A DNA stretch of 37,078 nucleotides from Planctomycetia bacterium (GTDB lineage: Bacteria > Planctomycetota > Planctomycetia > Pirellulales > UBA1268): positions 1-37,078 of the forward strand of contig RFPF01000003.1 in assembly GCA_009926295.1 (NCBI GenBank), read 5' to 3'. This document shows, piece after piece, positions 35,561-37,078 of the stretch. Made by a program: the position numbers and the translations under genes. Numbering within the stretch: position 1 is the first letter of the stretch; every line of letters starts with the position of its first letter. Below the pieces are notes generated by a model, which worked only from the letters and a program-made list of their open reading frames with translations, ran no database searches and was not told the origin of the DNA.

Positions 35561-36508
35561 CTACGGCTTCCTGAAGATGGTGCCGTGCTCGGTGACCTCG
35601 AAGCCAAGCTTCGTGAACAGACTCATCGCAGGCGCGTTCGTCGACGATGCGTGCGTCTCGACGAGCGACACGCCCTCCTGCGAGAGGTCGTGCAGCGCCT
35701 CGGCGACGAGGTAATGGGCGAGGCCCTGCCGGCGGCGCGGACTCTCGATCTCCACGTCGAGCAGGCCGGCGGCGACCACGCCCCAGGCCCCCGCCAGCGG
35801 CTGCATGTCCCAAAACGACGCGCTGCCCAGCAGTTCCTCCTCCTGGCCGAGCAGTTCGTATCGCCGCAGGGCCACGCCCGTCGTCGTGGCCGCCTCCCAC
35901 CACGTGCGTCGCGCGGGTTCGTCGATGGCCCGCAGCGCCGTGGTCCTTCTGATCGCCAGCTGCGTGCGGTTGACCGGCGGCCTGAAGCCGTGGAGCGAGC
36001 GCCGCAGAACGGCGATCCGCTCTCCCGTCTCGTAGCCCGCCCGCTCGAAGAGCCGACGCATCGACGCCGACGAGTCGAGAATGCCGGGCAGATCGGAGCC
36101 GCCGTAGAGGCCGAGGTAGAAACTCCGCAGTTCGGCCGAACCGCCGCCGAGAATGGTGCCCGCGCCCCGCCGGCGAAGATACGCCTCGCAGCCGCGCAGC
36201 AGTTCGTCGCCGATCTGCTCCTGCAATGGATGCGGGACGACGGCCACGAGAAGCGTCGTACCCACCTGAGTGTCGACGCCGGTGCGGCTGCGGTTCGGCC
36301 CGAAGGCGGCATGCGCGAATCCCACGACGCGGTCGTCGTCGGCAGCCACGATCAGGCCCTCGCGGTCGAAATAGGGCTTGGAAAACACGCTGGCTTCGAG
36401 GAGCGCGGCGGTCATCGGCTGCATGGCCGCCGGCCCCAGATCGGCCGACCGCCACACGTCGGCGAGCCGCGGCGGATCGGCGTTGCGGAAGCAGCGGATT
36501 TCGATCAT
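35561..36508 (-). CDS. GNAT family N-acetyltransferase (probably tandem domains)
   Basis: LIVAADDDRVVGFAHAAFGPN, LLVAVVPHPLQEQIGDELLRGCEAYLRRRGA; second unit VEIESPRRRQGLAHYLVAEALHDLSQEGVSLVETHASSTNAPAMSLFTKLGFEV. Confidence 0.88.
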   Translation of the reverse strand: MIEIRCFRNADPPRLADVWRSADLGPAAMQPMTAALLEASVFSKPYFDREGLIVAADDDRVVGFAHAAFGPNRSRTGVDTQVGTTLLVAVVPHPLQEQIGDELLRGCEAYLRRRGAGTILGGGSAELRSFYLGLYGGSDLPGILDSSASMRRLFERAGYETGERIAVLRRSLHGFRPPVNRTQLAIRRTTALRAIDEPARRTWWEAATTTGVALRRYELLGQEEELLGSASFWDMQPLAGAWGVVAAGLLDVEIESPRRRQGLAHYLVAEALHDLSQEGVSLVETHASSTNAPAMSLFTKLGFEVTEHGTIFRKP

Positions 36509-36873
36509 GCCCCCTCCGCTCCGGAAGCCGGACCCGCGGCGTTGACGCGGACGTACACGCCGCCCTCGCGCTCCTGCACGTCGTACACCGGTTGCCGCAC
36601 CGTGGCAGACAACTTATGGCGACCGGTCACGACGTCGAACTGCCATCCGTGCCACGGGCACGTGAGGATGGTGCCGCACAAGTGACCGGTGCCGAGCGGG
36701 CCGCCCTGGTGCGGACAAAGCCCGTCGAGGGCGTGCCATGTGCCGGCCACGTTCGCCAGCGCGACAACCCGCCCCGCGACGATCCGCTCGACGCTGGTGC
36801 CGGGCGGGCACTCGTCCACGGAGGCTGCGCGAAACCACACGGCCTCGTCGAGCGGTTCGGGCGGGTCGGTCAT
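36505..36873 (-). CDS. Rieske (2Fe-2S) domain protein
   Basis: LCPHQGGPLGTGHLCGTILTCPWHGWQFDVVTG (CxH...CxxH); start at MTDPPEPLDEAVWF. Confidence 0.92.
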   Translation of the reverse strand: MTDPPEPLDEAVWFRAASVDECPPGTSVERIVAGRVVALANVAGTWHALDGLCPHQGGPLGTGHLCGTILTCPWHGWQFDVVTGRHKLSATVRQPVYDVQEREGGVYVRVNAAGPASGAEGA

Positions 36874-36908
36874 GGGCGGGCACCGATTGGGCTCCGCGCG
36901 GACCAGCA

Positions 36909-37078
36909 TCACGCCGCGGAGCGGCCCACTGTAGCCTGTGGAGGCTGTCCTCGCCATCGGCGGTGCACCCACCAGTACTGGGCCGGGGCGCGCCGGATCG
37001 CCCGCTCCAGGATCGAGGTGTACCACTGCGAGACCGCCCGCAGGTCCGCGGTGCCGGCCCCGCCCGCGGCGGGGTCGG
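36909..37078 (-). CDS. C-terminal end of an LpxL/HtrB-like lysophospholipid acyltransferase (truncated)
   Basis: Minus-strand frame entering at the right edge reads ...DLRAVSQWYTSILERAIRRAPAQYWWVHRRWRGQPPQATVGRSAA*, typical of this family's C-terminus; not in the ORF track. Confidence 0.75.
   Translation of the reverse strand, partial: DPAAGGAGTADLRAVSQWYTSILERAIRRAPAQYWWVHRRWRGQPPQATVGRSAA

Noticed and set aside
33960-35714. 584-aa plus-strand ORF
   Set aside because: Antisense to PIN-PhoH; no motif.
1-37078. CRISPR arrays, tRNA or rRNA genes
   Set aside because: No regularly spaced repeats and no cloverleaf or rRNA-like segment noticed in the non-coding gaps; a tRNAscan/Infernal run would be decisive.

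Overview
High-GC window of bacterial chromosome whose gene content and protein families look planctomycete-like (lineage is inference; no rRNA or other marker present). It is densely coding, with no tRNA, rRNA, CRISPR array, integrase or transposase that I could support. In order: an S46 peptidase fused to a DUF1080-like domain (runs off the left edge, minus); YifB/ComM; PAP2 phosphatase; receiver-only response regulator; dnaG and rpoD; zinc-ribbon coiled-coil protein; greA; YggS; a heparinase-like hypothetical; YdjY-domain protein; hemQ; a four-gene translationally coupled locus (WXG100 protein, Cys-containing helical protein, 78-aa WXG-like protein, 1390-aa membrane FtsK/EccC-like triple-ATPase); DegP/HtrA; a membrane-anchored Gfo/Idh-like protein; cinA, a second HtrA, thiL, tsaE; a stand-alone E2-type acyltransferase; isochorismatase; ftsQ, murB-like, murE-like; a DUF1570-type lipoprotein metallopeptidase; a degenerate receiver-like protein; PIN-PhoH; GNAT; Rieske; and the 3' end of an LpxL-like acyltransferase. 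The best candidates for under-described biology are (1) the minimal type VII secretion-like locus at about 15.3-20.6 kb, with only the middle ATPase domain keeping a canonical Walker A, and (2) the murE-like/murB-like/ftsQ cluster, where both Mur proteins appear to have lost the residues normally needed for catalysis.
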